This document shows, one piece after another, positions 1 to 11,684 of a stretch of 64,000 nt of DNA (positions are counted from its first letter, which is position 1; every line of letters begins with the position of its first letter). Position numbers and translations under genes: made by a program. Source of the DNA: Manduca sexta. Its lineage: Eukaryota > Arthropoda > Insecta > Lepidoptera > Sphingidae. The stretch lies in assembly GCF_014839805.1 (NCBI RefSeq), contig NC_051118.1:1860001-1924000 (forward strand), read 5' to 3'. The notes beneath the pieces are model-generated. The model searched no databases. It was not told the DNA's origin and saw nothing but the letters and a program-made list of their open reading frames with translations.

Positions 1-118
1 CAATCCGCACTAGGCCAGCGTGGTGGACTAAGGCCTAATCCCTCCCAGTAGTAGAGGAGGCCCGTGCTCAGCAGTGAGCAAGTATATAATGCAGGGCTGA
101 TATTATTATTATTATAGA
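1..118 (+). mobile_element. SINE family A, 3' part, cut by window edge
   Basis: CTAGGCCAGCGTGGTGGACT and GGCCTAATCC match the 3' half of the full copies at 5,775 and 13,884, ending in CAGGGCTGATATTATTATT. Confidence 0.75.
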
Positions 119-361
119 TAAGTTAAAGTTCAAAGTGTTACGACATGAGTCTCCAAGCAAAGTTGATCGCAAGTATTTCCGTTCAGACATCTTATAGCTA
201 GACAAAACCAGTATCCGTCCATTGAATGGCATTACAACGCGCCCACACAATTGTTACACGCCACACCCGCGAGGACAACGTGTGGTTGGCGTTAGGAATT
301 CGTACCAATGTACCGTATTTATTGTTTGACAGAAACATTCTTTGACGCTTGTTAATAGTTA

Positions 362-647
362 TCTGTATATATAAAAGAATCCTTATTTCCCTTGGTCACG
401 CCATCACGCGTGAACGGCTGGACCGATTTCACAATTTTTTTTGTTGTGTTTGTTATTGTCACGAGAAGGTTCTTATGAAAGAAAAAAATCCTAAAAAATT
501 GCGCGTAAAATTAGAAAATTTAAGAAAACTTAACGAAAATATTAATTTTATATAACTGTCGATTTTTTGAAATAACTGTCAGCGATTGACAGAATGCGCG
601 CTGCAAATTCATAGTTAAGACGGGACAACGTCTGTCGGGTCAACTAG
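362..647 (+). mobile_element. Non-autonomous Helitron, copy 1
   Basis: Starts TC (after A) and ends CTAG (before T), the Helitron hallmark of insertion between A and T with no target duplication. The 3' end has the short hairpin-forming segment GACGGGACAACGTCTGTC just before CAACTAG. A second copy at 6,358-6,621 shares the whole body. Confidence 0.75.
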
Positions 648-859
648 TTCTTTATAGATGTGATCGCGATATCTGTTTGAGGAAAGTAATCAATAAATTA
701 GAATATCAATAAAAGGGATAAGGGCTCGAAGGGAATGGACCAAGATTTTCATCGAAATTATTCCTAAACAAACCATGTGATACCTCGTGTAGTATGATAC
801 CTTTACAACTATTCTTAAGGTTTGAAAATAAAGCCACGCTGTTGTTTTTATACTTTTAG

Positions 860-1080
860 CCACAGCGGTGACTTCACTGCACCTACTACTAAGTAGAGTC
901 CAGTACAATGTCAATGGACGAGAGATGATTACCCCTCGGAAGTCGACACAATTATGCCGGCCTGTTGGAATCGGATATACACAGCGGAACGCGACACTTA
1001 TGTGGGCGATTATGGTAGGCTTTAACACTTTGTATGGTGGTCACTATCCGGGCGGATATAAAATATATCCTACCACCAGC
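860..1080 (+). repeat. Interspersed repeat family D, copy
   Basis: GACGAGAGATGATTACCCCT, ACACAATTATGCCGGCCTGT and GGGCGGATATAAAATATATC recur in nine places. No Pol III boxes, TIRs or ORF were identified. Confidence 0.7.
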
Positions 1081-1099
1081 AAGGACTTGTAGAGTAACT

Positions 1100-2400
1100 A
1101 TTGTTATATGATATTCCTAACCTATATTTTTTAAAAACGTATTCATTTCTTTACTGGCTACAGTATGATACTCTTAGTATTATGGGTTTACATGTTGCAG
1201 TGTAACTACTGGACATAATAAGACTTAACATCTCATGTCTTAGGATGGCGACCGCAGTAAAATACCAAACAATAATTCAAGGTATTGGATAGTCTTTCTA
1301 CTGTTTATGGGCGGTCGTATCGCTTACCATCGGGCGAACGGCAAACTCGTCTCGTCAATCTTAAAAAAAAAGATAGAAATAACATTCAGTGAATTATCCG
1401 ACAATGAAAAAGAAGTCAATGGTCGTAGCTTGTATGGCGTGTCGCTAAGCAGGTAAGGTTCCCATGCTCGTAATCGATGCCTATACAATGGTGTTTACTA
1501 GTCAGTTTCACAGAAACATCCGCTGGACGCTTTCTCGTGCGAATGTGTTTACTTGTATGACATACTGGGTTTTATGAATAGGGTAAGGGCTTGTTTCCTA
1601 ATGTTGAGGTAGATATTCGACAGTTAAGGATCCCCTCAGCAAAATGGTGCCCTATTTAAGTACGTAGATATTATTCACCAGTAAAGGTGAACTCCCTAGC
1701 AAAACGGCGCTTTAGCCGTATTTTTCAAAGCTATCTACTCGAAATTTATAAGACATATAGAAGAAAAAAATAAATATCATTTCTACAATATGTTATCTTC
1801 ATTTTAGTAGTTTTTTTTATAACAAGGATATTTTGTCATCAATTTCATTATAAAAATGACACTAAAATTGTTGATGCATCTCCTATAATACACAACATTT
1901 AAATTTGCAAAAACACTATTAAGTATACAATTTAATAAGGCATATTTTGGCAGTATAAAACATTAAAAAAGATCTCAAATTGATTTATCAAAGAAATTAT
2001 TCCTAAAACTGCATATTCCCGGCGGAACTCGTGCGCCGATGTTTGGGATGATTGCTCAAGGTCATTTGTTTGGAGGAGAGTCTTAATGTATAAGACGAAA
2101 GTGTGAATTTTGATTACCATTTATTTGAGAGCTTGACTTTTGTTTGTCTCAGCCGTGGTTACGCATGCCTTGAATCTTTGGATTTTACTCTATTCCCCTT
2201 TAGTTTGTATAATTAGTAATTTTACAGTGCAATCGCCGCCATTTTGTCGAAATTGTGAGCGTACCGCTATGTCACTAGCTTGTTTCAATTAAATTTCGAA
2301 ACTAAGTTTAACTGACAAATAATATTGTTAAACGAATCGTCCATTCACTTATAAAGAATAACCACTGCATCTTGTCAGAAATAGAACATTGTTATCTCAC
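1100..2400. other. No gene seen
   Basis: AT-rich single-copy-looking DNA apart from the family-E fragment at 1,230-1,358. Only short random ORFs. Confidence 0.5.
1230..1358 (-). repeat. Interspersed repeat family E, partial
   Basis: Reverse orientation: ACATCTCATGTCTTAGGATG, ACTGTTTATGGGCGGTCGTA and CGAACGGCAAACTCGTCTCG. Confidence 0.65.
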
Positions 2401-2401
2401 A

Positions 2402-2618
2402 TATACTGCCGTGCTAAGCTCAAAAGCGGATCGCAAAAAAAAAATCAAAATCTTGATTTTTAAGTCGTCAGATAACTTAAAGAAATACCCATCCAATGAA
2501 CTTACCTAAATAACGGTATCTTGTTTAGAACTAAACTTAAAAAAAAAAAAAACCTTAAAAGAGTGTCTCTATCTCAGTTTTACATACAATACTATAAAAC
2601 TATTAGCACGGCAGTATA
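2402..2618. mobile_element. Mariner-type MITE, copy 1
   Basis: Exact 15-bp inverted ends TATACTGCCGTGCTA / TAGCACGGCAGTATA. The terminal TA would fit a TA target duplication (Tc1/mariner). It shares its body with 33,543-33,807 but is shorter. Confidence 0.75.
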
Positions 2619-2767
2619 CATATACAAGATCGTTATTGTTACATCACATGCCTCACATCATACTCTTTGTCTCTTTAATGATGGAGCCCCATTTACTTTA
2701 ATATAACTATCGAACTATGGCGTGCCGTGATAATTTTACGGCATTCATTACAACTGTTTTTGTTTTT

Positions 2768-3066
2768 TTTTATTGCTTTGAATGACGAGACGAGCTTGCC
2801 GATCGCTTGATGGTAAGCGATACGACTGCCATAAGCAGTACTAACACCATCCAACACTTTCAATTACAAAGTATTGTTTCGTAGTCTACTGCGCTCGCCA
2901 CCCTGAGACATGAGGTGATAAGTCTTATTATGTCTAGTAGTTACACTGGTTACAATGTCCTTCAAACTAGAACGCAACAGTGACTACACACTTCTGCTTG
3001 GCGGCAGAAATATACAATACGGTGGTATCTTCTCGGGCGGACTCTCACATATGAAAGAACTACCAG
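2768..3066 (+). repeat. Interspersed repeat family E, full copy
   Basis: About 300 bp shared with 17,300 and 57,272: GACGAGACGAGCTTGCCG, CTGCGCTCGCCACCCTGAGA and GGCGGACTCTCACATATGA. No ORF conserved across the copies. Confidence 0.75.
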
Positions 3067-3267
3067 AAAACAGTAACTTTAGGAAAAAATTGCAACAGTT
3101 TTAAATGTATCTTAATTCCTAATACAGCTATTCCTTTATCGACCTATTTTAGCAGTATTCGTATGCCTTTTGCCGACGTCTTTATTCACGTGACAGTTTT
3201 CCCGCAATAATTCCCGCTAAATTCCCGGGATAGAAAAAAAAATCAAATCATTTTAGTTTAGACTTTC

Positions 3268-3345
3268 ATCAACATCATTAGCCTGTATCTTTGTCCACTG
3301 CTGGACATAGGTCTGCTCCAATATGCGACATTGTTTTATTTTAGA
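3268..3345 (-). pseudogene. LINE 3' tail fragment
   Basis: GTCCACTGCTGGACATAGGT on the plus strand is the complement of the conserved QQWT-stop end of the same LINE family, next to ATCAACATCATT. Confidence 0.5.
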
Positions 3346-4217
3346 CTTTATTGTTTATAGAAATATGCTTTTTCACGTGCACGATTGCAAAAGGTAAAAC
3401 GCAGTACGCATAGTTGAAATTTCACAAGCCTTGCACAAGCAGGAAAGCGGAGTTGTCCTTAAGAATGTTGCGATCGACTCTCACTTGAAGCCTGCTTGCG
3501 TCGAGCCATACGTGGATTCCAGAGTTCAGTGCCTTGGTTCAAAAGTTTTCTTGTATATTCACGCGTTAATTCGAATGGGTTGACAGAGAACCTTGTTTTA
3601 TCGACTTGGTCGTTATATCACAAGTTAAGAACGAATACCGCATTACTCAAAAATGCTTTTAGACAAGAAAAAAGTCACTGTCAAGAAAAATATAAGTCGA
3701 ATGTGTTTAAATAGATGTGTATCAAATTGATAAATACTTTAGTTATGGAAACACTTTTTTTAAAAGAGCCTAAAGTTAAAGACATAGGTATAGAAATATA
3801 AATGGCATTGCTTTTCAAAGCCCTGCGCAAACGACTTAGTTGAATACTCGTTTCATACATTTAAGGCTTATGGAATATACAAAAAATTATGAATTTCAAA
3901 AAACAATTTAAGGTCTTTTCATCGAAACATAGGTGAAAATCAAAATTTAAAAAATCAGTATAAAATCCGAAAATTTCTATTTCGATGACTAACCTTCGCG
4001 TCAACATCATTAGCTCTTATAAATAAATCAGATATGTTACAATAAGCATGCTACAAGTGTACAGACATTTCTCGTTGAGTTAATCGCAATGGTTAACGTT
4101 ATCATGCGGTTTTGAAAGTGTAGCGGCAATTAGTTGAGGTTTTATTGACCGCGAACCATTTGGCTTTGATGGGTCTGGCAGTCGATTGCTAGGATAGGAA
4201 TCATCTCTTGTTATCTA

Positions 4218-5235
4218 TCTATACTATTATATAAAGTGGAAGAGTTTGTTTGTTTGTTTGTTTGTTTGTTTGAACGCGCTAATCTCAGGCACTACCGGTC
4301 CAAACTGAAAAATTCTTTTTGCGTTGGATAGCCCTTTGTTTGTGGAGTGCTATAGGCTATATATCATCACGCTATACCCAATAGGAGCGGAGCAGTAATG
4401 GCTAATTTCAGGAACTACCGGTCCAAACTGAAAAATTCTTTTTGCGTTGGATAGCCCTTTGTTCGTGGAGTGCTATAGGCTATATATCATCACGCTATAC
4501 CCAATAGGAGCGGAGCAGTAATGGCCAATCTCAGGAAATACCGATCCAAACTGAAAAAATCTTTTTGCGTTGGATAGCCCTTTGTTCGTGGAGTGCTATA
4601 GGCTATATATCATCACGCTATACCGAATAGGAGCGGAGCAGTAATGGCTAATCTCAGGAAATACCGGTCCAAACTGAAAATTCTTTTTGCGTTGGATAGC
4701 CCTTTGTTCGTGGAGTGCTATTGGCTATATATCATCACGCTATACCCAATAGGAGCGGAGCAGTAATGGCTAATCTCAGGAACTACCGATTCGAACTGAA
4801 AAAATATTTTTGTGTTGGATAGCTCTTTGTTCTTGGAGTGCTATAGGCTATATATCATCCCGCTATGACCAATAGGAGCGGAGTAGTAATTAAACATGTT
4901 GCAAAAACGCGAAAAATTTATTAATTTTGAGAGCTTCTGTTGCGTGTGCTGCGTAAACGGTTAAAGTTATGCACCAATGATGTATGACGGGAATGTTCCT
5001 CTTAAAAAGTTCTACAAAAATATATTATAAAACAAAGTCCCCCGCTGCATCTGTTTGCCTGAACGTGTTAAACTCAAAAACTATCTAACATATTAGGATA
5101 AAATTTGGTATGGAGACAGTTTGAGACCCTGGGAAGAACATAGGCTCCCGGGAAAATATATAGCGTGACTTTTATAACGGAAAACTTTAGCCCGAAAAAC
5201 TTTATAACGCGGGCGGAGCCGCGAGCAAAAGCTAG
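4218..5235 (+). mobile_element. Lep1-like Helitron, about 1 kb, with internal tandem array
   Basis: Starts TCTATACTATTATATAAAG after A and ends GCAAAAGCTAG before T, with a GC-rich hairpin (GCGGGCGGAGCCGC) 10 bp from the 3' end. A (GTTT)n tract follows the 5' end, as in the lepidopteran Lep1 Helitron-like family. It encloses the 123-bp array listed separately, and a segment from about 5,011 that resembles the element start at 22,882. Confidence 0.7.
4281..4893 (+). repeat. Tandem array, 5 copies of about 123 bp
   Basis: The motif AATCTCAGG recurs at 4,281, 4,404 (AATTTCAGG), 4,527, 4,650 and 4,772, giving periods of 123, 123, 123 and 122. Each unit runs through TTGGATAGCCCTTTGTTCG and ATATATCATCACGCTA to GGAGCGGAGCAGTAATG. 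The first four are nearly identical; the last is more diverged. Confidence 0.92.
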
Positions 5236-5627
5236 TACAAATATATACAGGGTCATTTTGACATTGCCTTACTAAATGAAACCACATACTTGCTACGATG
5301 TTAGTTTCAAATTTAGGTTTATTAAGAAAAAATTGACCACTAAGATTTTGCTTAAGTTTTTGTCAAAGATACTATCAAATATGTCCACAATTCCTACGTG
5401 CTATACGTTCCTAAATACTTGTGCAAGTAACTTTCCCGCAAGTATTTAATGCAACGGAAACAGTTTCCCAATATGGTCAGTTACTCTCCTTTACCGAGTA
5501 TCACTCGACACGCGACCGCTTACATTCCCGGCTAAGTACTCATATCCACGCTCTAATGTTGAGACGTGCGGACCACTGGATTTAGTTATTTAGAATTGGT
5601 TTTGAAGTTGGAAGATCTCAATATAAC

Positions 5628-5774
5628 AATATCAGCCTTGTATTATATACTTTCTTACTGTTGGGTACGGTTCTCCTCTACTACTGAGAGGGATTAGGCC
5701 TTAGTCCACCACGCTGGCCTAGTGCAGATTGGTAGACTTCACACATCCTCGAAATTCCTATAGAGAACTTCTTA
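5628..5774 (-). mobile_element. SINE family A, 3' part
   Basis: Minus-strand copy of the SINE-A 3' half. It abuts the plus-strand copy at 5,775, so the two lie head to head. Confidence 0.7.
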
Positions 5775-6078
5775 AGATAGCCTAGTTGGGTGTGGAACGG
5801 ACTGCCGAGACGAATGTCCGCAGGTTCAAAACCCAAGGGCATACACCTCAGACTTCTAAAATTGTCTGTGTATTCTTTGTGAATTATCGCTTGCTTTAAC
5901 GGTGAAGGAAAACATCGTGAGGAAACCTGCATACCTGAGAAATTCTCTATAGGAATTTTGAAGGTGTGTGAAGTCTACCAATCCGCACTTAGCGTGGTGG
6001 ACTAAGGCCTAATCCCTCTCAGTAGTAGAGGAGGCCCGTGCAGCAGTGGGACAGTATATAATACAGGGCTGATATTAT
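5775..6078 (+). mobile_element. SINE family A, nearly full length
   Basis: tRNA-like head with A box TAGCCTAGTTG and B box GGTTCAAAACC (consensus GGTTCRANNCC, one change), then a body shared by all copies, ending CAGGGCTGATATTAT. About 300 bp, typical of lepidopteran tRNA-derived SINEs. Confidence 0.8.
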
Positions 6079-6357
6079 ACCGCAAAAGTATTTGTTTCTA
6101 AACAGCACGTCTCATAACTAACCTCTGCATCGTATCTCGGCGCTTGTAAGTGGCACAACGACCCGCTGGTTCGATTACGTATTGAAATCGAGCGGTGCCA
6201 GTCACCCACTTCGACAGAAGCGACCCGACTGGTTTGCTTTTGGGATGTTTGCTGGTAAGAAAGAAAGAAAGGAAATACGGTATTGAGGTAGCTCACACTA
6301 AACCTTAATTATAAGTATTAACAGTAATTACACCTAATAAAAAAAAAAAACACTAAA

Positions 6358-6621
6358 AATGAGTCTCTATTTCCCTGGGTCATGGTATCACGCGTGAATG
6401 GCTGGACCGATTTAATTTTTTTTTTGTTGTGTTTGTTATTATCAGGAGGTTCTTATGAAAAAAAAAATCAAATTGCGCGGAAAATTAGAAAATTTAAGAA
6501 AACTTAACGAAAATATTAATTTTATATAACTGTCAATTGTTTGAAATACCTGTCAGCGATTGACAGAATGCGCGCTGCAAATTCATAGTTGAGACGGGAT
6601 AACGTCTGTCGGGTCAACTAG
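6358..6621 (+). mobile_element. Non-autonomous Helitron, copy 2, 5' end altered
   Basis: Matches 362-647 from the CTATTTCCC region to the terminal CTAG at 6,618-6,621. The usual TCTATATA-type start is replaced by an A-rich run, so the 5' end is truncated or mutated. Confidence 0.7.
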
Positions 6622-6957
6622 TTAATTATAAATATGAACAGAAATTATACCTGATTATAGTAATTTAAAATAAAATATAAATGGTAAACGAGTGTGATTG
6701 GAATATTGTTTTGGTCTATATCACGTTTTTTGTCCTTAAAGGGTCAACTTATATTTCTCACCATATGATAGGAGGCTAGGGGGAGTCTAAGCTGTAATTG
6801 AGCAGAAAATATTTATCACTTTAATTGAAGAGGCATGTCACATTGCTAATTGTAAAAGTACTACGACATTGTTTTTATTATATGCCGTATATCCTTCGCT
6901 AGAGGTCCTTAAATAAATAAATAAGTCAACCCGAGCTGTTAAGAGACCTATTAGTCA

Positions 6958-7202
6958 ATTGAAAAGTTACATTTGGGGTTGCGTTTTTTAGAGGACACAA
7001 TTTTTTTTTTTTTGATAAATAGTTTAAGAGATACATCGTAAAAACCATTTCAACCCCTATTTTCAAGATGGCGGCCGTGGGACAAGGGTGGCGACCCCAC
7101 AAACTTGGTTTTAGCTTTACACTGACCCCCCCTACACTAAAAAAATAAAATTGCGTCCTCTAAAAAACGCAAGGTAAGGCCTAAAAAATGTAACATTTCA
7201 AT
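6958..7202. mobile_element. MITE with about 55-bp imperfect terminal inverted repeats
   Basis: The ends ATTGAAAAGTTACATTT and AAATGTAACATTTCAAT are inverted copies. A second inverted block, TTGCGTTTTTTAGAGGAC, lies inside both ends. The centre contains no ORF. A target duplication was not clear. Confidence 0.65.
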
Positions 7203-7494
7203 GGACTATATACTCGTCACCAATCGTGCAAACGATATACTCATGTCGTCTATCAATTGTTTTCTCAACTTCCTCTCCCCAAAATACCAGCTACAGCCAT
7301 TATTAAGTTGTCATCTATCGCGAACATACAAAAACTGAACAGAATACCCATTTCTAATTTATCAGCAAGTGAAAAGTGTTTGTTGATAAAAAAATGTAGT
7401 TATTTTATTATAATAGAGATCATAATGGCAGTAATTTGGACATTTTTCGTGTAGTGGTTTTTGCACACAATTTCATTTCTTATTACTACAGGAT

Positions 7495-7690
7495 GATGTA
7501 AAGCGGTTCAATAAACGACAAATTTACCGCCATTTTCAATAAACGGACGATCGCTTTTTTCGATCTATGAAAGGACCAATCAGAGCGAAGTTTTTTATGT
7601 CGTTCCAAATGAGTTATTTTGATTGGTTCATTCTCTGTATCGGATTGTAGATTGAGATTGGGATCGTTTGCTGACTCAGAGAGGAGTTTG
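7495..7690. mobile_element. Short dispersed element, copy 1
   Basis: Contains CGCCATTTTCAATAAACG, CGATCTATGAAAGGACCAATC and ATTTTGATTGGTTCATTCT. The same blocks occur in reverse orientation at 52,120-52,320. Unclassified, probably a MITE. Confidence 0.55.
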
Positions 7691-7929
7691 GTTATTTTAT
7701 TATAAAAGAAGTAGGTACCCTCCCTTAATTTATGAAAAAATAAGCCCATCTTAAAGGCCGGGCATAATCATTTGCTTCCATTCTATATTTAAACAATGCA
7801 AAAACTACCGACAAAGAGTTTTAAACAATTTTTGAATCAAAAAGCGCATAGACCTGGTTCTCCATATAAAATAAGTATTATCTTTCTATGAGTTGATTGT
7901 CCAGTTGTTATAAGAAATTAAATGCTGAT

Positions 7930-8145
7930 ATATTTTTATTTATCCCACTGCACCTGATGGTAATAGAATGTCAACTGACGAGAGATGATTACCCCAAGGT
8001 AGTTGACACAATTATGCTGGCCTGTTGGAACCGGATATACACAGGCTGATCCCGGAACGCAATACACTTGCATGGGCCACTATGACGGGTTTTATCACCG
8101 TGTACGATGGTCGCTATCCGGGCGAATATAAAATATATCCTACTA
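7930..8145 (+). repeat. Interspersed repeat family D, copy
   Basis: Same blocks as 860-1,080: GAGAGATGATTACCCCAAGG, GGAACCGGATATACACAGGC and GAATATAAAATATATCCTAC. Confidence 0.7.
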
Positions 8146-8575
8146 AAAGTGTTACTAAATATCCCTTTTAGTTTAAACCACCTTTTTTATAACCACCTGT
8201 ATATTGGTAGATGTATTGAAGATGAACAGCCTTTGTCCAGTGTCTATTAGAACATTGCATAACATAATCATTACTGCAAAAAGCTCAAATGCAAGCCTGA
8301 GAGTTACATAACAACTTGGAAAGTCAAAATTCTGAAAAAGATATCCATATTACCGGATATTACATGTAATTTGGAGAAAATTATTAAGCGTAGGATAACA
8401 TTTTGTTAGTGTATTTTTTTTCTATAATTAATATTAAGTTCAACATTACTTCGAAAGTAATTCTGTAAAAGTGAATCTTTAAAACAAACGAAAAATTTTC
8501 TTTACATGATCCCGCGATTAGTAAAGTTTGAAATGGAAGGGTAAATAAATTCTCATATTAGAACATTGTACGTAC

Positions 8576-8686
8576 CCTGACGAAGGGATTCTTCTTGGGC
8601 AGCTCGGCGTCGACTTCATCCCGCGACTCTTCATCGTCAGCGGAGTTCACCCGCACGCAGGTCTTATGTACTTGGAGATCACCCAT
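8576..8686 (-). CDS. First coding exon of an unidentified gene, 37 codons
   Basis: ATG at 8,686 opens 37 codons beginning MGDLQVHKTCVRVNSADDEE and ending PKKNPFVR, followed directly by a strong donor (AGG then GTACGT). The exit is phase 0. The peptide is hydrophilic and acidic-basic, like the cytoplasmic N-terminus of a larger protein. I do not recognise the family. The exon is locally GC-rich and repeat-free, and the sequence upstream looks like an insect 5' UTR. Later exons must lie to the left; none was convincing between 1 and 8.5 kb. Confidence 0.6.
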
Positions 8687-8702
8687 ACTCCCCGCTCATC
8701 AT
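8679..8702 (-). promoter_or_regulatory. Short uORF overlapping the start of the 8.6-kb coding exon
   Basis: A 7-codon frame starting with two ATGs and ending in TGA. Its end overlaps the proposed main ATG in another frame, so it would reduce initiation unless bypassed or reinitiated. Confidence 0.35.
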
Positions 8703-8920
8703 ACAAAACCGCGGGAAATTAATTGCCGCACTGCACAACACTTTCGTATAATAGTTGAAATTCGAATTATGAACAGATTTTGGCGCCTTTTAAACACTGG
8801 CAGTTTTTATTTAAATTTCGAACACAATTTGCTTATGGTCGTTTTTTAATCGATTTGACACTATTTAACACTTTTTAATCGATTCACCACTGCGACACTT
8901 CAAGTTGTCTGAACACTTCA
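8687..8920 (-). promoter_or_regulatory. Probable 5' UTR and promoter of the 8.6-kb gene
   Basis: No repeat family is seen here. On the minus strand a TCAG-type initiator-like motif lies near 8,910, followed by AAGTG/AGTG-rich sequence typical of lepidopteran 5' UTRs, running to the ATG at 8,686. The exact start is not determinable. Confidence 0.35.
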
Positions 8921-8949
8921 GCCGTGGATAAATCTGTAATGAAAGAACT

Positions 8950-10730
8950 CTAGATTAGAATTGCCGCAATCAAGCTGAGATATGAGTAATGAAGTCAAAT
9001 ATTGATGTCACTTTAACAGAAACGGAATTAGAAATATATTTAAGTCATTATGAGACATTGTCGCATGTTATATAAAATGGTAATTTACATTGGGTCTTAC
9101 TTTCATTTCTTTGAATAAACATTACCCATGTGCATATTTTGGTAACGAAAAAAATATATACATATATATCTATCTATCTACTTTTAATTTTTCTCTAAAT
9201 AAATTGTCTATAATTGACAGCTTATCGTTTAGTTTTTTATTCCATGAATGTTTGCCACAAAGGCTATTGCTAATTTAATGCCAACAATGCGGTCCCGACA
9301 GCCATCGTTGACTTGAACCATTAACAATACACAGGCAATTAGTTGCACGTAAATTAAACAATATGCAGTTAATTACAAGCGTACTAATTAAATACCTGCG
9401 CGGTAAAACTCTATGGGTTAAATATAAATATAAACACGATATAAAATCTTAAGCGCGCTGTTTTTGTCTATGGTTGTTTTTGAAATGTTTTCGAACGAAC
9501 CTTGTCTTATTCCATTTTTGAATGGCTCTTTGCAAACGGTTTCATTCGATCTCGGTATATTCGATTTACAGCGGAAATAGATCAATATGAAAAACTTACT
9601 ATTTGGCAGTGGTTAACCCTGCTGTATAACCAACTTGGATCTATGATCATATAAATAAGTCAGCGCAGTTATGAGCTAAGATATCACCGCTATCTTATAT
9701 GCAGAAGAAATTGATACCTATAACAATATTACTGACGAATCATACCCCTAAAAAGTTAAGACAGGGAAGGCTCGCCTTAATTTTTCCATTTTTTTTTCCT
9801 TAGTTACTTCTGTCTCAGTCGTTTTCATCTTCTACGCCTACTAGTCCCTGATCATTGTTTTCAAATCGAATTAATTTTTATACGAATTTTTAAGTTATAA
9901 TTCTGTTTATCGTTTGACATATTTTTATAACATCAATCGTGATATTCTTTGAGCCCCTAACTAGTTCTATGGAGTGTAGATATCCTTAGATAATATAACT
10001 ACATAGACGACCTGCTACAAAAAACCCTGACCCATATGGTCTTTGGCCCTCCCATGATGAGGTATGAAGGCGTGTGTGGGGCGGCACCCGACCTTCGCGC
10101 AGGTATTTCATCACGCATGCCGACAATTACGTTACATTGTATAAAGGTCGATATGGTGATAAAGATGTGCTTTATAATGGGTAATAAAGAAATAGTAAAA
10201 ACGCAATTTGTTAAGTAATTGAATACGTAGGTAAAAGACATGAGCACAGATGAACTAGATTTAAAGTTATGACACCAATATTTTTTATTTTTTCAAAATC
10301 TGTTTTCATTCGTGATTTTCACTTTAAACTTTGTTTTATTCTAAAACGACGTAAGCACGAAATGACGACATATATACCTTTGCTTTGTAGTGAAAAAAGT
10401 GAAGTTTTTTTTTTCTCTCTCTTTGAAAGTGACAGTTGTGACGTACTAATTGTAATATTGACATTTGACATTGATATAACGGTGTTAGTTTTTTAAGAAA
10501 ATCGTAATATGGTCCATGGAAACTACTTCATACAACCGTATGTATGACGTCATCAAGCATTCTTGGTTTTCAATTTTTTCTTCGAAATTAATTTTAAAAG
10601 AAATACATAAACGAACTCAGAATAGAAAAATTATAAAACGGTATTTTTTTTGACACGTTTTAGATTTTGTAATGTTATTAATTGTAGTTAAGCCAAACAA
10701 CAGTATGGGACTTGATTCTTCTTCTTCTTT
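8950..10730. other. No gene seen
   Basis: AT-rich DNA with a short (ATAC/ATCT)n tract near 9,155-9,185. The overlapping ORFs near 10,000-10,250 on both strands lack splice context or recognisable protein. Confidence 0.5.
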
Positions 10731-10734
10731 AAGT

Positions 10735-10985
10735 TCCTCTTCATTGTTGAAGGTTGGCCGTCAGCTTCCTGTATTTCTCTTTATCATTGGCCAGGCGGAA
10801 CAGATGTTCAACGAAGATGATAGCGGTCCACTCTTGGATGTCTCTCAGCCACGATTTTTTCCTTCGTCCAGCTCGTCTCTTCCCCTCCACCTTGCCCATC
10901 ATTATTAATTGTATTTGTAGCAGCATATATCTTTCGTGCCTAAGAACGTGGGACGTGATGCCCACACCATTCCCAGAGTAGGTCC
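10735..10985 (-). pseudogene. LINE reverse transcriptase C-terminal remnant
   Basis: A 74-codon frame encodes HVLRHERYMLLQIQLIMMGK and KSWLRDIQEWTAIIF, the typical C-terminus of lepidopteran non-LTR endonuclease-reverse transcriptases (GK.EGKR..GR.K.SWLR....WT). Only the very 3' end of the element remains. Confidence 0.7.
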
Positions 10986-11435
10986 CATCGTGTCCGACTT
11001 TCGTCTGTTTGCTTAGATAGCGGTTATCTGATTAAGTAATTGTTAATACAGTCTCATCGTAAACACCTCAGTGTTTGTGCAAACGTACTAAATTACTTTT
11101 GTTACTTCATCTTTACTAGAATTTAATGCGTAGTTTTTTTTATTACTATAGTAATGCCTAAAATTCCCAATATTCCATATTCTTTATATGAATCCTAGTA
11201 ATTATCATATTTTTAAAAAGAAATGTGAAAGATTCTAAAGATGTTTTTTTATAAGTAAATGTAGAAATGGATTTCGCCATTATTAATGATCAGACGTGGC
11301 AAATTATGTATATATTTCCTTTCAAAAATCGCATTTGCGCAGAAAGAAAATTGTTACATCTAAATAAGGCTTAAGGGAGAGATATAGGGATAAGGGAAGT
11401 TTATCAATTCGACAGATTTAACTTTCAGAAGACAG

Positions 11436-11684
11436 GCAGGACAGAATGTACTGCCGAGACGAATGTGGGCAGGTTTTAAACCACCTTTGATTTTTCTAGA
11501 TATGTAAGTATTTTTTATGAATTATCGCTTGCTTTAACAGTGACGGCAAACTTCGCGAGGAAACCTGCATACCTGAGAAATTCTCCACGCACTTAGCCTA
11601 CTAAGGCCTAATCTCTTCAATAGCAGAGGAGGACCGTGCGCTGCACGGAGGCAGTATAATACAGGGTTGATATTATCGTTATAT
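11436..11684 (+). mobile_element. SINE family A, diverged
   Basis: CTGCCGAGACGAATGTGGGC, GGAAACCTGCATACCTGAGA and the terminal CAGGGTTGATATTAT match family A; the B box is mutated and several short deletions are present. Confidence 0.7.

Noticed and set aside
4236..4272. (GTTT)n microsatellite as an independent feature
   Set aside because: It is the characteristic tract within the 5' end of the Lep1-like Helitron.
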